Below, one piece after another: positions 41,001 to 50,856 of a DNA stretch of 64,000 bases (position 1 is its first letter; each line of letters begins with the position of its first letter). A program made the translations under genes and the position numbers. A model generated the notes under the pieces. The model made no database searches. It was not told where the DNA came from and was given only the letters and a program-made list of their open reading frames with translations. Source of the DNA: Haliclystus octoradiatus (Eukaryota > Cnidaria > Staurozoa > Stauromedusae > Haliclystidae); the NCBI GenBank assembly GCA_916610825.1, contig OU744449.1, positions 23,015,793-23,079,792 of the forward strand, read 5' to 3'.

Positions 41001-41041
41001 CCTTGTGATGAAAAATTTGATTCAAATCTATTGACAGCCAT
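20082..41041 (-). CDS. RADIL: RADIL/RASIP1-type Rap effector (RA-RA-FHA-DIL-PDZ), 12 exons, 1421 aa
   Basis: Ras-associating and dilute-domain protein, a Rap-GTPase effector acting in cell adhesion and junction control. Exons: 41041-40784, 34693-34519, 32044-30147, 29640-29600, 28405-28162, 26952-26536, 26006-25859, 24882-24739, 23033-22333, 21757-21692, 21183-21110, 20181-20082. All have GT/AG borders and phases that close exactly on 1421 residues. RA1 at 87-172 (EGALRFYFENG, KYSLYEVHG, PRFVLK) resembles afadin RA1. RA2 at 307-418 (APGILKVFGDH, RQALERYSL, EKPLVLQSLWKP) and FHA at 502-621 match RADIL and RASIP1. The dilute domain spans about 714-1075 (FSYLFFFTNASVLNSLME). The PDZ ends the protein (GLGLGLIDGL, DGRLNVGDRILAVNG). 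The linker in exon 9 is Lys/Ser/Asn-rich and poorly conserved. RADIL versus RASIP1: the terminal PDZ favours RADIL; the gene may be the single pre-duplication orthologue. Intron 1 is about 6 kb. Confidence 0.93.
20245..20530. repeat. GTTCATGAAC repeat array 2 (diverged)
   Basis: Multiple imperfect TTCATGAAC/TCATGAACA units occur in RADIL intron 11, left of exon 11. Confidence 0.65.
21448..21642. mobile_element. pogo/Tigger-like MITE with TA target duplication
   Basis: Inverted ends TAGTGAAACCCCGTTAATAT and ATATTAACGGGGTTTCACTG are flanked by TA on both sides (21446-21447 and 21643-21644). Repeated ATATCAC phrases occur inside. Non-autonomous. Confidence 0.8.
22085..22205. repeat. GTTCATGAAC repeat array 3 (short)
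   Basis: TTCATGAACTCTTCATGATC and related units occur between inverted phrases CCCCTGCAAAAACAG and CTGTTTTCGCAGGGG, suggesting these arrays sit inside a defined hairpin element. Confidence 0.6.
24335..24509. mobile_element. MITE of the CAGGGTCCGACAAAAG family, copy 2
   Basis: CAGGCTCAGACAAAAG at the left and TTTTGTTGGACCTTG at the right, with the shared AT-rich core. It lies nearly back-to-back with copy 3. Confidence 0.65.
24519..24693. mobile_element. MITE of the CAGGGTCCGACAAAAG family, copy 3
   Basis: AGTGTCCGACAAAAGG at the left and CTTTTGTCGGACCCTG at the right. The body is inverted relative to copy 2. Confidence 0.7.
24990..25179. mobile_element. MITE with GGCTAAATGAACGCAACAT inverted ends
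   Basis: GGCTAAATGAACGCAACAT at the left pairs with GCATTCATTTAGTCGAGAC at the right; internal CTCTACAAGTGCTCTAC repeats are also inverted. It lies in RADIL intron 7. Confidence 0.65.
25651..25805. mobile_element. MITE of the CAGGGTCCGACAAAAG family, copy 4 (best-preserved ends)
   Basis: CAGGGTCCGACAAAAG and CTTTTGTCGGACCCTG are perfect inverted ends of 16 bp. Confidence 0.8.
26982..27148. mobile_element. MITE of the CAGGGTCCGACAAAAG family, copy 5
   Basis: AATGTCTGACAAAAGG at the left and TTTTTTGTTGGACCTTG at the right, with the shared core. Confidence 0.6.
27305..27850. repeat. GTTCATGAAC higher-order array 4 (four units of about 125 bp)
   Basis: The phrase AATTCCACATTCA recurs at 27331, 27463, 27588 and 27725. 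Between recurrences lie TTCATGAAC palindromes, CACTCTTCATGACTG and ACCCACAAAAAATG. The third unit has an extra 13-bp duplication. It lies in RADIL intron 5. Confidence 0.85.
28506..28796. mobile_element. MITE of the CAGGGTCCGACAAAAG family, copy 6 (longer)
   Basis: CAGGGTCAGATAAAA at the left and ATTTTATCAAACCCTG at the right. At about 290 bp it is longer than the other copies. Confidence 0.55.
28956..29080. mobile_element. Hairpin MITE
   Basis: GATTGAGCACGACACTGAGA and AATTATCAGG in the left half pair with TGATAATTCTCAGTATCATG in the right half. Non-coding, in RADIL intron 4. Confidence 0.6.
32546..32925 (+). mobile_element. tRNA-derived SINE
   Basis: Box A GATTAGCTCAAATGGCAGAG and box B TTCAAATCCCCCGAAGG, then the body shared with the copy at 6816 (GGCGGATGGAATGGTCCAGA). 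It lies in RADIL intron 2. The open frame over 32679-32960 is produced by the SINE body and is not a gene. Confidence 0.8.
34720..38500. other. RADIL intron 1, left part: nothing recognised
   Basis: AT-rich sequence without recognisable genes, RNA genes or clear element ends. Short frames (for example around 36150 and 37660) show no family motif. Confidence 0.5.
38518..38680. mobile_element. Penelope-type terminal fragment
   Basis: TTAGATATTATCGAATAGCA and CTCGATATCATTTGACAGAG recur at 39748-39805 and, more diverged, at 2077-2125 next to a hammerhead. An inverted pair (AAAGATTACACATTCATAAC / TATGAATGTGTAGTCTTTG) follows. Confidence 0.55.
38751..38956. mobile_element. piggyBac-like MITE with TTAA target duplication
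   Basis: TTAA at 38751-38754 and 38953-38956 flank inverted ends AGGAGCAAAATTGACCGGC and GCCGGTCAATCTTGCCCCT. The TTAA duplication is typical of piggyBac superfamily insertion. No transposase. Confidence 0.75.
39531..39571 (-). ncRNA. Type I hammerhead ribozyme motif (best candidate)
   Basis: Minus strand: stem I CCGT/ACGG, core CTGAAGA, stem II GCGT/ACGC with an ATTT loop (4 perfect bp, canonical closing pair), GAA, stem III AC/GT with a TCAAGA loop, and A at the cleavage position. All conserved core positions are present. Confidence 0.8.
39605..39644 (+). ncRNA. Type I hammerhead ribozyme motif, right arm
   Basis: CCGC, CTGAAGA (39609-39615), stem II GTGT/ACGC with one G-U, GAA, stem III AC/GT, ACGG at 39641-39644. 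Stem I has a C-A mismatch at the core, so activity may be reduced. Confidence 0.7.
39857..39910 (-). ncRNA. Type I hammerhead ribozyme motif, CTGATGA class
   Basis: Minus strand: AGCAGAA, CTGATGA (plus 39903-39897), weak stem II GGC/GTC, GAA, AC/GT stem III with a longer loop, C at the cleavage site, TGCTGCT pairing back as stem I with one mismatch. A close relative of the motif at 1987-2036. Confidence 0.65.
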
Positions 41042-41059
41042 TATTATTTTATGGAAATC

Positions 41060-44000
41060 ATTGCGCGTAAATTCAAAATTAATTCATCATTAGTGATACA
41101 TGTAATAGTCACTTGATATAAAAAAAAACTAATTAATCTCCCGAAATAAAATATATTGTAATATTATAATAACATAGATACTTGAAACTTTTTCTTTCAA
41201 ACCATTTTCGAAGCGAATAAATGAATATCACATCTCTTCGTGTTTCTTCATGACATATTTACATTGTTTCATATTCGAATACAATCCACAATAAAACATT
41301 TTTAGTTCACATGTAAATAGAACTATTATTTTACTTGGTCAACACGACTATCTTTTTCAATTCGTATCTTGTTACTATCCTTCAAAATATTGCCTCAGAA
41401 TATTTTCCCGCAAAGCACTTCATGCACTTTATCAACGCGTTCTCGCTCTATGAATATTTGAATGAATAATCAAACATTCATTGACGTAAAGCAACAACAT
41501 CATATACGTAGATTTTAAAGAAATCAATTTTCTTCTGCTGGTGATGTTTATTTTTTTTCTTATTTTTAACAAATTGTAAGCCAGGTCAACTGTAATAGCT
41601 TATACTATTAAGATCAAAAGTTAGTAACCAAGGTAACATCGTAAATTCCCTGCAGTTACTTTTGAACCAATGATGTAGTTATAAGTCATGATAGACATTC
41701 TAATTAAAAATGCGACAGATCGTAAAATAGAGCCTCCCTCTAGAAGATGACTAAGATAATCAGGTAATAAGGCTTGTTAGAGCATATAGTAGATGACTCG
41801 GAGTCGTGTAAAGCATTTTTTATGTCAATATTTTTCTATTATAGCTATATGCGTAAAGACAGGTACACATTACAAGTATTAAGTACAGATAGCACAGCAA
41901 TTAATGACAGCCGATGTAAATTACGCACGGTAGATCATGTAAGGCCATGCTTAAAGGTACCCAAAGTCCCTGGGGGTAACTCCGGCTTTTCAGAGACGGG
42001 GGTGTACCAATTTGGAAAAAGGTGAAATACCTAAAAAGTTCCAAAAATTCTGTTGGTGCTACCCAAAAAGTTCCTGGAGGTTGATTGATTTTAAGTAAAT
42101 ACACAAAAATGATGCAAAATATTAAAAAAAATTCTTGAAAAGTCAAAAATAGGATACCAAAAAGTTCCGAAATTTGTAATCTCATACCCAAAAAGTTTTT
42201 CTCAGCTGGAATATGGATCCAAAAAAAGGAGCACGTCCCCGTATAACCGTCATATAGGAGTTATCCCCCCCGGGCCCAAAGTAGACACTAACACTGGGAG
42301 CACTGATCCATTACTGTACAGCAACACAGTAGCACTATATATAGCATCAACCGTCCGAGATCTGAGCTTTGTGACCATTTGTTCAACAAGCCATGACATG
42401 TCTTGAGAGTGAAATATAGAAAGCAGATTCTGAGATTTTTGTATTTCTAGAAATTGTCGTACATACTTTCTATTCTCTCCAACGGAAGCTAATAAACTTC
42501 AGTATAAAGAATCAGCGAAAGTCTGCTATCTTCCACATTTGTGAACTGATACTGTTGTAAGTTTGACAATGTTGATTATATCGCATTGTAATTTCTCTAT
42601 TCTCAAATATCACATTGTAAAAATCAAGAAAAGAATTGCAACACATTATACAAGAATTATACACGAGACAATATATAGCATGCGATAGATTATATAGCCG
42701 GTATACTTTAACTTGTAGTCTTAAAGTGCCATGATTACTTGTAAGTTTTTTCGATAAACGGATAAATAGTTTTTGAGCAATAAGCATTCAAATTCCCATC
42801 AGGGGTGGCACCAGAGGGGGGACAGGGGGCTATAGCCCTCCCGTCGGGGATGTTCAGCCCCCTGTCGGGGAAGTCCAAATTTTCTGTCGGGGAAATTTTT
42901 CAAGATATTTCGTAAAAAACAATAGGAATAGCTCCATTCCAGTATTAGACACTATTGCCAAATTGTTTCTATGTAACATGGAAATTTGGCATAGCCCCCT
43001 GATTCCTGGAAATCCTGGTGCCACCCCTGATTCCCATTGCTTCAAATGCTTATTTCTCAAGAGAAACACTTAGTATAACAAGTTCAGGTAAAAATTTTGA
43101 TTTTCAATTTTTTATGATTCGACCCCATTATGACATTATGACTTAAAACGGTATTTTTGTAACATATGGTATTTAGTAATTATAAAACAATGTAATGATG
43201 TAAAGCAAACAATAATTTTGCATGCTTAAATTTATATTAATTTTTATTAACATTAACTGTAACTAGGCTACATTTTAGTGAGAGATCATATTATGTGACT
43301 CTCCTAATTTGTTTTGCCTGTCAATTTTGACAAAATAAATGAAATGAAAAAATGACATGCTGAAGGCATAGACATCAAAAGATGCAATGCTGCAATTTCC
43401 CAATACCGTTCCCAATATTGTGCAACAATATATGGATTCGATCCCCATCATACATTATTAAACCATATGCGTCAGTTTAATTGGTTGGTACAAATGTCCC
43501 AGAGCTCCAATAGGATTGGTCAGCATTTGCAATGTCTGCAAAGTAAGAACAACTATATAGAACATTTAGTTATTAATTGAGGACTATACAATTTGGAAAA
43601 ATGCCAATTAGGATCGTCAGACAAAATATATAGTTTGGCAATGAGGTGTCACCTGGATAGCATGCATTACATCTAATTCAATTTGATATATTTTCTGAAG
43701 AGGAACCTTGAGCCATTGTGTTTACAGGGGATCTCATTGAAAACAACATACATACAGCCTTACACAAAACTGTTACACGCACATGGTTGCAAAAGTTATA
43801 AATGTTAATTTAAACAGAGCATGATTAGATTGTATGCAACAGTGAGGCAAAGCCTTTTTCGTTGAGGCTTTGCCTAATTCTTGTGCCCAATCGATAATCT
43901 ATATGAGAACTGTTTTGGTTTGAACGTATACCTCGGTAATTGCTTTGGCAAAACTGCATAATTTAGACATATTTTTGATACATTTTTCTTTTTCATATTA

Positions 44001-44300
44001 AAAGGTGAAAGTTGGTTATGCTTTAATTGTTGAGATGGCCCCAAAAAAAGCAATAGAAATCTATAATTCTGGTACGTCCCATAATCGAATCTGCCACGCC
44101 TATCTATTGCTCTTACGAGTGCATCACCAGTTTAGTAAAGACATCTAATGTTAACAAAGTGCAGCCGTCGTGAAGGCATTCATTCTATTAAAACATCAAT
44201 CTCCACAAGGAGCAAATAAATTCTGGATGAATCTTAATATACGATTACCACTACATTTTCATTTTATCCCCAATCGTACATTTTAATTGCATATTTTTGT
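41060..44300. other. Region upstream of RADIL: no gene recognised
   Basis: Besides the hAT MITE at 42800-43029 and a short AGGCAAAGCCTTTTTCGTTG hairpin near 43855, I see AT-rich sequence with no convincing frame. The RADIL promoter should lie right of 41041 but no TATA box is clear. Confidence 0.5.
42800..43029. mobile_element. hAT-type MITE with perfect 8-bp target duplication
   Basis: Inverted ends CAGGGGTGGCACCA and TGGTGCCACCCCTG. The target duplication ATTCCCAT lies at 42792-42799 and 43030-43037. The 230-bp body is non-coding. Confidence 0.92.
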
Positions 44301-44307
44301 GATATGA

Positions 44308-44749
44308 CTATTGCTTTGACTGAATCATTTGCTTCAACTTTTCTCTGATGTATTTAATATAAGCAAAATATGAAAGAGGTTGGTTATTAATTGATTCGAT
44401 CTCGTCGTCGGCATTGATTACTATATATTCATTGTTTTCGGAGGTCAGCATTTCTTTCAAATTGTCTATTATTAAAACCCCAAAATCTTTACTATTTTGT
44501 AACAATGAGGGTATTCGAGAAGTAACATAAGCAATAAGAGCGTATTTCTACCAAATACGGATGCTCTAAATACTGTAGTATTTTATATAAGCGGGCAGCA
44601 TCATTTTTCGTCCAAATAAATTTGTGCCCGTATCTCAGAATGAAGCATAAAATTAATGAATATATTGTGTATGTGTATTCTAAGTATCTATTATTCAAAT
44701 TAGTTATGCCAGGGTCAGTTATAAGAACTTCAAGGACCATATAAAACAT
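44308..44749 (-). pseudogene. Coding-like block with one frame break, downstream of the repeat gene
   Basis: Two minus-strand frames (from 44749 and from about 44555) join in sense across a one-base frame change near 44549-44553. The first reads KNDAARLYKILQYLEHPYL; the second continues with TSRIPSLLQNSKDFGVLI. The helical, Leu-rich texture recalls armadillo-type repeats, but no family is recognised. It starts just after the stop of the gene at 44787 and could be its former or alternative C-terminal part. A sequencing error, an unrecognised intron or pseudogenisation are all possible. Confidence 0.45.
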
Positions 44750-44786
44750 TTTACAAAATTTATTTACAGGAATTATTGATTAACAA

Positions 44787-47035
44787 TCAATGAGTGACAT
44801 CAAATGGTTCACTTGAGCAGCCATCGACAATTTGAGTAGAAGAAGAAATGTATTTTTCGTCTTTTGAAATTAAGGTTTTTAACTGTGTATCGTTTGTGGT
44901 GTTTTGAGAAGAGCTAACTTTAAATAAGCCATTATTTGACTCTTTCATTTGTCCGACTTCAGAGTTAAAGACAATTTCATTTTCTGATGTAGTAATCTTA
45001 TCCTGGATTGCAACCATATGATTTGATAACGAACATTCATTTTTGTTTCCAATTACATTTTCTTTGCTTTGATCAGCATCTTTAAGACGCCTTCTTCGAC
45101 CAGTCAAAGGTGGAAACTCATTTTTCATTTTTGCATTGAAAGCATATGAAAATCTTTTGCAATATTCAAGTTGTTTTTCCTCGTGATCAATGCCATTTAT
45201 TTCATCTAATAATAATTGTTTATTAGCTTCAACTTCAAATGCTACTCTTTCGTTGTCTAATTCCCCATTATTAGAATTGAATGTCAATCCTAAATTATGC
45301 AATTCAACTTCATTTGGCTGAACATCAATTGGTTCAGTTGAGGAGCAATCAACAATTTGAGTAGAAGAAGAAATGCATTTTTCTTCATTTGAAATTAAGG
45401 TTTTAAACTGTGTATCGTTTGTGGTGTTTTGAGAAGAGCTAACTTTAAATAAGCCATTATTTGACTCTTTCGTTTGTCCGACTTCAGAGTTAAAGACAGT
45501 TTCATTTTCTGATGTAGTAATCTTATCCTGAATTGCAACCATATGATTTGATAACGAACATTCATTTTTGTTTCCAATTACATTTTCTTTGCTTTGATCA
45601 GCATCTTTAAGACGCCTTCTTCGACCAGTCAAAGGTGGAAACTCATTTTTCATTTTTGCATTGAAAGCATATGAAAATCTTTTGCAATATTCAAGTTGTT
45701 TTTCCTCGTGATCAATGCCATTTATTTCATCTAATAATAATTGTTTATTAGCTTCAACTTCAAATGCTACTCTTTCGTTGTCTAATTCCCCATTATTAGA
45801 ATTGAATGTCAATCCTAAATTATGCAATTCAACTTCATTTGGCTGAACATCAATTGGTTCAGTTGAGGAGCAATCAACAATTTGAGTAGAAGAAGAAATG
45901 TATTTTTCTTCATTTGAAATTAAGGTTTTAAACTGTGTATCGTTTGTGGTGTTTTGAGAAGAGCTAACTTTAAATAAGCCATTATTTGACTCTTTCGTTT
46001 GTCCGATTTCAGAGTTAAAGACAATTTCATTTTCTGATGTAGTAATCTTATCCTGGATTGCAACCATATGATTTGATAACGAACATTCATTTTTGTTTCC
46101 AATTACATTTTCTTTGCTTTGATCAGCATCTTTAAGACGCCTTCTTCGACCAGTCAAAGGTGGAAACTCATTTTTCATTTTTGCATTGAAAGCATATGAA
46201 AATCTTTTGCAATATTCAAATTGTTTTTCCTCGTGATCAATGCCATTTATTTCATCTAATAATAATTGTTTATTAGCTTCAACTTCAAATGCTATCCTTT
46301 CGTTGTCTAATTCCCCGTAATTAAAATTGAATTTGAATCCTGAATTATGTAATTCAACTTCATTTGCCTGAACGTTTTCTTTTACAGAAGATATTCCTTT
46401 CGCATTACAAATTAAAACGTTGACATTGTCAAGTTCCTCTTTAGAAATTCTCTCCTCAGTCTTTCCACTTTTAATCTTACGACATGGTGATGTAATTTCA
46501 AGTGAGATAATATTGTATAGATCTGGCAATTCATATTCTAACAGTTGAATTTTACTTTCAATTTCTTCAATGTCATCATATAACACTTGCGGATTAACTA
46601 TAACAATAAAAAAAATTAAGAAAATATTACAATTGAATGTAAAATACAAAACCAGAAACTGAGTACCATATTTACGGCTCGCCCTCTTGTTTTTATAAAA
46701 CCCTCCAAAATTCTAAGCATTTAATCAAAAGATTATAAATGGATGTTAAATAAACTAGATAGCGTAACATCTTAACTCAATCAAGAAATTTGCAGCTATC
46801 ACTAACAGATAATAGATATATAGATAAATAGATCATCAGGTCTGTGGCAAGTGATGATATGGACAAGAATATTAAGTAATTCATATTAAATTTCATAAGA
46901 ATTTTACTAACTTAAATTATATGACTCACCTTCTATTTCTTCTGTTCCAAAGCAATGAACATCAGTATAATGCTGTAGAAAATCATCTACATTATCAAAA
47001 TATAAAAAAGTACAAAAGGTACATGGTAAATCCAT
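44787..47035 (-). CDS. Unknown protein: N-terminal C2H2 finger plus three 175-residue repeats, 2 exons
   Basis: Exon 1 (47035-46930) encodes 35 residues with a C2H2-type finger: C5-x2-C8, then H22-x4-H27. Exon 2 (46597-44787) continues in phase, giving 638 residues. After a leader with an acidic coiled segment (DDIEEIESKIQLLEYEL) come three tandem repeats of 175 residues (525 bp) that are almost identical. Each contains VELHN, NKQLLLDEINGIDHEEKQ, a basic cluster GRRRRLKD that could act as a nuclear localisation signal, and a Ser/Thr/Asn-rich stretch. I do not recognise the family. The finger and the basic clusters suggest a nuclear protein. The last repeat diverges just before the stop, so the natural C-terminus may have been lost. 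Confidence 0.65.
44790..46363 (-). repeat. Three tandem 525-bp coding repeats
   Basis: The period is exactly 525 bp (for example the VELHN codons near 46351, 45826 and 45301), so the reading frame is kept. Differences between units are few and partly synonymous, which points to recent duplication or gene conversion. Confidence 0.95.
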
Positions 47036-47374
47036 TTTTAAAACAATAAATATCGTTTTTCAAATTTATGAGCAAAACCCATGGAGTGTTCGCTCTTTGA
47101 AATTAAACGAAAGTAACAACTTGTGCAGTGTTTGTGACGTCATGATTGGACCACGTGATTAAGCTATAAAACGAGTTTACAGAATAATAGCGAAAACAGG
47201 TTTGCTCCTATAAATTGATGTGTATATCTGCATCAAGAATTCCAAAACTTAGTCCTGATACATTGAAATATCGAATTATGTACTTTGAAGTGTGAATTAA
47301 TTAAGGAGTCAGTAGAAAGATTTGGTCAGTATTACATGTATTACGCGTAATTACGTACGAAAAGCAACTATATA

Positions 47375-47683
47375 ATGATGCCATGCAATTGGTTGCCAGT
47401 TCATCAAGAAATTCAATATCAAATGGCTGTTTCTTCTTACAAAGCATGGAGTGGCAATCTTGGCCAAGAATTGAAATCAATATTTCAGCAAACAGCTCAC
47501 TGCATACCAACGAGGCTGCAAAGTAATATTAACTTTTTATTACCATCGTCAAGAACAGACCGAGGCCAACGTCGTTTCAGTTACGTTGGACCGAAGTTGT
47601 TGAACTCCTATGCTGGATTATTGGACTTAAAACTACCTGCTTTCAAAAAACTAATACATACCGAATTGCAAATTTCCAATTGA
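47375..47683 (+). pseudogene. LINE (non-LTR retrotransposon) reverse transcriptase C-terminal remnant
   Basis: The frame contains NWLPVHQEIQYQMAVSSYKA and, later, RTDRGQRRFSYVGPKLLNSY. This matches the C-terminal end of CR1/L2-type LINE ORF2 (WLPV...IxYKxA...YK, then R...G.R.FS...P.LWN). The 5' part is missing and an A-run follows at about 47720, as expected for a 5'-truncated LINE insertion. Confidence 0.8.
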
Positions 47684-47689
47684 TCACAA

Positions 47690-49300
47690 ATTTTAGATAA
47701 TTACATTAACTTACATTGAAAAAAAAAAAAAAAAAACATTATTATATATATAATTATATTTTTATCTACTTTCATCTATTTTCATAGACACACCCTAAAA
47801 TCATGCTAAATTTGCAAAACGATATTCACTATAAAATTCATACAGTATATAGTATATAGATCAAATCTGACATCAAGAATCGGTTGCTTTTACGAATACC
47901 ATTCAAATTAATGTAAACGTACTACGCTTGTACTTTACCGTTTAAATGTCATTAATAAACAAAACTACTACTACTACAACTATATAATGACTAATAAAAA
48001 CAAAAAGACGTACGCGGGTGATATAATTATCCAGTTACTCAAATTAAGAATGAAAAACTAGTTTGAGCTTGGTAATTGGTATCGTCCCCTATACATCACA
48101 CTGGCGGCAGAAATCCATTGGGCAAACGGCCACAGTCAGTTACTCCCTCATCATAATATATGATCACGTCAGATCTACTGACGGAGCTCATGAGAAAAGT
48201 CAAAGAAGTTTGGCTCTAGCGATATTTTTATTTACAGTGATTGTTGTATCTGACTCTGTTAGTATTTGTCAACTCGATCATGTTATGATTGCTTCTTCGA
48301 CACAAGGGATTGCTCGAGTGCCACACCTTCTCAGCCTTTTTGCACACAGCACCAAGAAGGTCTACCTACGTTTTCATTAATAGCTATATCAAAAACAAAA
48401 CTTAGGACTGGTACGCAGGCATTCTGCACACGTATATTCTTGTAAGAATTTCTTACATCATCATCATCATCATCATCATTTATTCAGCACCCGATAAGCT
48501 TGGAGTTTTTTTTCGCGGGACTGTACCATTTACTGTAGAATTTCTTACCATTCTTACAAGGTAAAAAAGCGTGAGGTGAGATTATCTATTGCACGGACAA
48601 TGATTTAATGATAGGACTATTTTGAGAATTTTCAATAAATTGGACTAACTTGATTTTTGCAATTTCGTCAACCACAATTTTGTTTACGAAAACCTTTCAC
48701 AAGACAGCCACAGGCAAGCCAGAAGAATAATTTTCAACTACGACACTCCATATAACGAAACAATTTGTTACTTTAAGCATTGGATAAAATGGTTACACCA
48801 CACATCCGTAGCTATATTATAAGTGATAAGATTCATAAAAATTTGAGGAAATTTCCAGCACTAAACAATTAAAATTTGAAAAACTGCCATCGAATCAGGA
48901 CTCATATTTTGCAGATTAAGTGTGTGCATTCTGTTTAAGTCTGACTTGGTTTCGAATTTGCAGAGAATTGACAAGTATTGTAGCAGAGGTCTGTAGAATC
49001 ATACTATTGTAGAATATAGATTGCATCAAATTATGTAAAGAACACATTCAAAAACACAAAACGCCAGTGTATAATTATATTACATTGATAATAAAGTATA
49101 ACATCAAGATTAGATATACTTCTATATATATAGATATACTCCCCACATATAATTATATATATATTCATCTATACAAAATATACTCAAGCGGTATTTAATT
49201 AATAGATATACAAACATTTTGGCATTATCATAACATCGTGTTGCTATATGACCACCATAGAATGTTGGGTGTAATTACGACAACGTTACAAAATCCATTT
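47690..49300. other. Intergenic stretch with simple repeats
   Basis: Holds an A-run (about 47720), a CTACTACTA run near 47965 that may be the LINE tail, a (CAT)n microsatellite near 48458-48482, and otherwise AT-rich sequence. The open frame at 48063-48380 shows no known motif and is not called. Confidence 0.5.
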
Positions 49301-49316
49301 TTTATGAATATGATAT

Positions 49317-50372
49317 CTAACTTGAAGTTGTCGATGCTATATCATACACCTTTCTACAACATAACCGTGTGATTTCTTCAAAATACTTCACAAAGAAATA
49401 TAATATAGGATTAAGTAATGAATTAGCAGCCACAAAAAAGAATAAAAATGAATGACATAGCTTACAAATTTCATCAGATTTTTGTAGAATAATATAAAGT
49501 ATAATTGGAGGCAAAAAACATATTGCATATGCGCCTACAATAGCTGTACCAAGATATAAAATTCTTTTTTCATAGTTTTTAGTTTCACTTTTTATTGGTA
49601 CTCTTTTGAGAATAGATGGTAATTTTGAACTTGGTGGGATATTTTGTGTAACGTTTCCATATTGAAATTCTGATTGGCCATTATTAACGTTTATCCCGAC
49701 ATTTATAGATCCATCTTTACTGTCTGTGGTTGATGGTAAAGCTACAGTACTCAATGTTAATGCACTTTCAAATGCAATATCCAAGCTAGATTGAGTTTGT
49801 GATGACTTCCGTGATTTTTCACTTTGTGGCCGAGAACGACGTATCTCTGAACGCTTTTTCCTCAGTATGTAATATATATGAATGTAGCTACCGGTTAGAA
49901 ATATGCCGGTTACCAAAACTTCAGTAACAATAATAACTTCAACAGCTATGTAGTAGTTATAAAAATCTAATAAAGACGTTCCAGCAGTAAAAACAATTGA
50001 TAAAGTCCATACTACAATCAATGCATAAGTTATATGCCCTTGAGAAAATAAAGTCCGATGACGAAATGGTAGCATCACAGCGCATAACCGATCAGAAGTC
50101 AAAAGTATAATATTTAAAATGGATGAATGTAATGTATATTGCGCACCCAATACATGTGCTGTCCATAAAATCTTATCTCTTTCTGGATATATTAAATGCA
50201 TTATATATACAATTGAACCAATTATACCAATGATAAATCCTGTAATGGCCAAATTAAGTAAGATCTTTGTAGCAGAAGTACGTCGTATATTGGAGCGTCG
50301 CCTTTCTAAGATTAATACGATCAAAGCTGCACAGTTTAATACTGCAGCTGTACCATAAAAACTGATATGCAT
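49317..50372 (-). CDS. Intronless rhodopsin-class (class A) G protein-coupled receptor, orphan
   Basis: 351 residues with seven hydrophobic segments. TM1 starts almost at residue 4. TM2 contains LLNLAITGF, where the usual Asp at 2.50 (LAxxD) is replaced. TM3 ends in TSDRLCAVMLPFRH (DRY-like). The third intracellular loop is long and Ser/Thr/Arg-rich. TM6 has AYAICFLPP in place of FxxCWxP. TM7 carries NPILY, followed by a Cys pair. The frame stays open upstream of the ATG without another Met, so the extracellular N-terminus is very short or is supplied by an unseen exon. Ligand unknown; the class is certain, the subfamily is not. Confidence 0.88.
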   Translation of the reverse strand: MHISFYGTAAVLNCAALIVLILERRRSNIRRTSATKILLNLAITGFIIGIIGSIVYIMHLIYPERDKILWTAHVLGAQYTLHSSILNIILLTSDRLCAVMLPFRHRTLFSQGHITYALIVVWTLSIVFTAGTSLLDFYNYYIAVEVIIVTEVLVTGIFLTGSYIHIYYILRKKRSEIRRSRPQSEKSRKSSQTQSSLDIAFESALTLSTVALPSTTDSKDGSINVGINVNNGQSEFQYGNVTQNIPPSSKLPSILKRVPIKSETKNYEKRILYLGTAIVGAYAICFLPPIILYIILQKSDEICKLCHSFLFFFVAANSLLNPILYFFVKYFEEITRLCCRKVYDIASTTSS

Positions 50373-50856
50373 TGTAAAGATAATTAAGATGTTGACGGAT
50401 ATAACAACAAATTAAATACCACGTAATATACCAAATATTACAACAGAGCAACAGTGAATGTAAAGTAAATGTTTACGCTATTTTAAGAGAATGATATTGA
50501 TGCATATACATATGAACTGTGGCATTGAAGTTGGAGTGAGTTGGAGTGGTAGCCATCGATTGATGAATTGTTCAGTTCTGCCTAAAGGGGTTTACTATTT
50601 ATAAAATACATAGCTGAGCAACATGGACAATAATTCCCGCAATGATTATCAATGTTCTATTATTGTATACTCCATTGAAATTCCATTATGCATCATTTGT
50701 TCCGCTCTAACTTCTTCATAACAATATAGCATTGACAAATAAATTGATTAAGTCATTATATAAATGTTTACGGTAAATTGAATAGACAGTTAAGTTCAAA
50801 AGTCGTAAATAACAGTAGATGTATTTGACGGGTTCTGGGCCAGTCAATAGGCAACG

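Noticed and set aside
20082..41041. Afadin (AFDN) as identity of the large minus-strand gene
   Set aside because: The first RA resembles afadin, but the second RA, FHA, DIL and PDZ segments match RADIL/RASIP1 motifs much better.
41930..42270. Possible repeat with AAAAAGTTCC phrases
   Set aside because: Short repeated phrases are visible, but no inverted ends, target duplication or second copy in the window.
45395..46102. Two identical 60-codon minus-strand frames 525 bp apart
   Set aside because: Alternative-frame shadows of the coding repeats of the gene at 44787-47035.
48063..48380. 105-codon plus-strand frame
   Set aside because: No recognisable motif, no splice or promoter context; likely chance.
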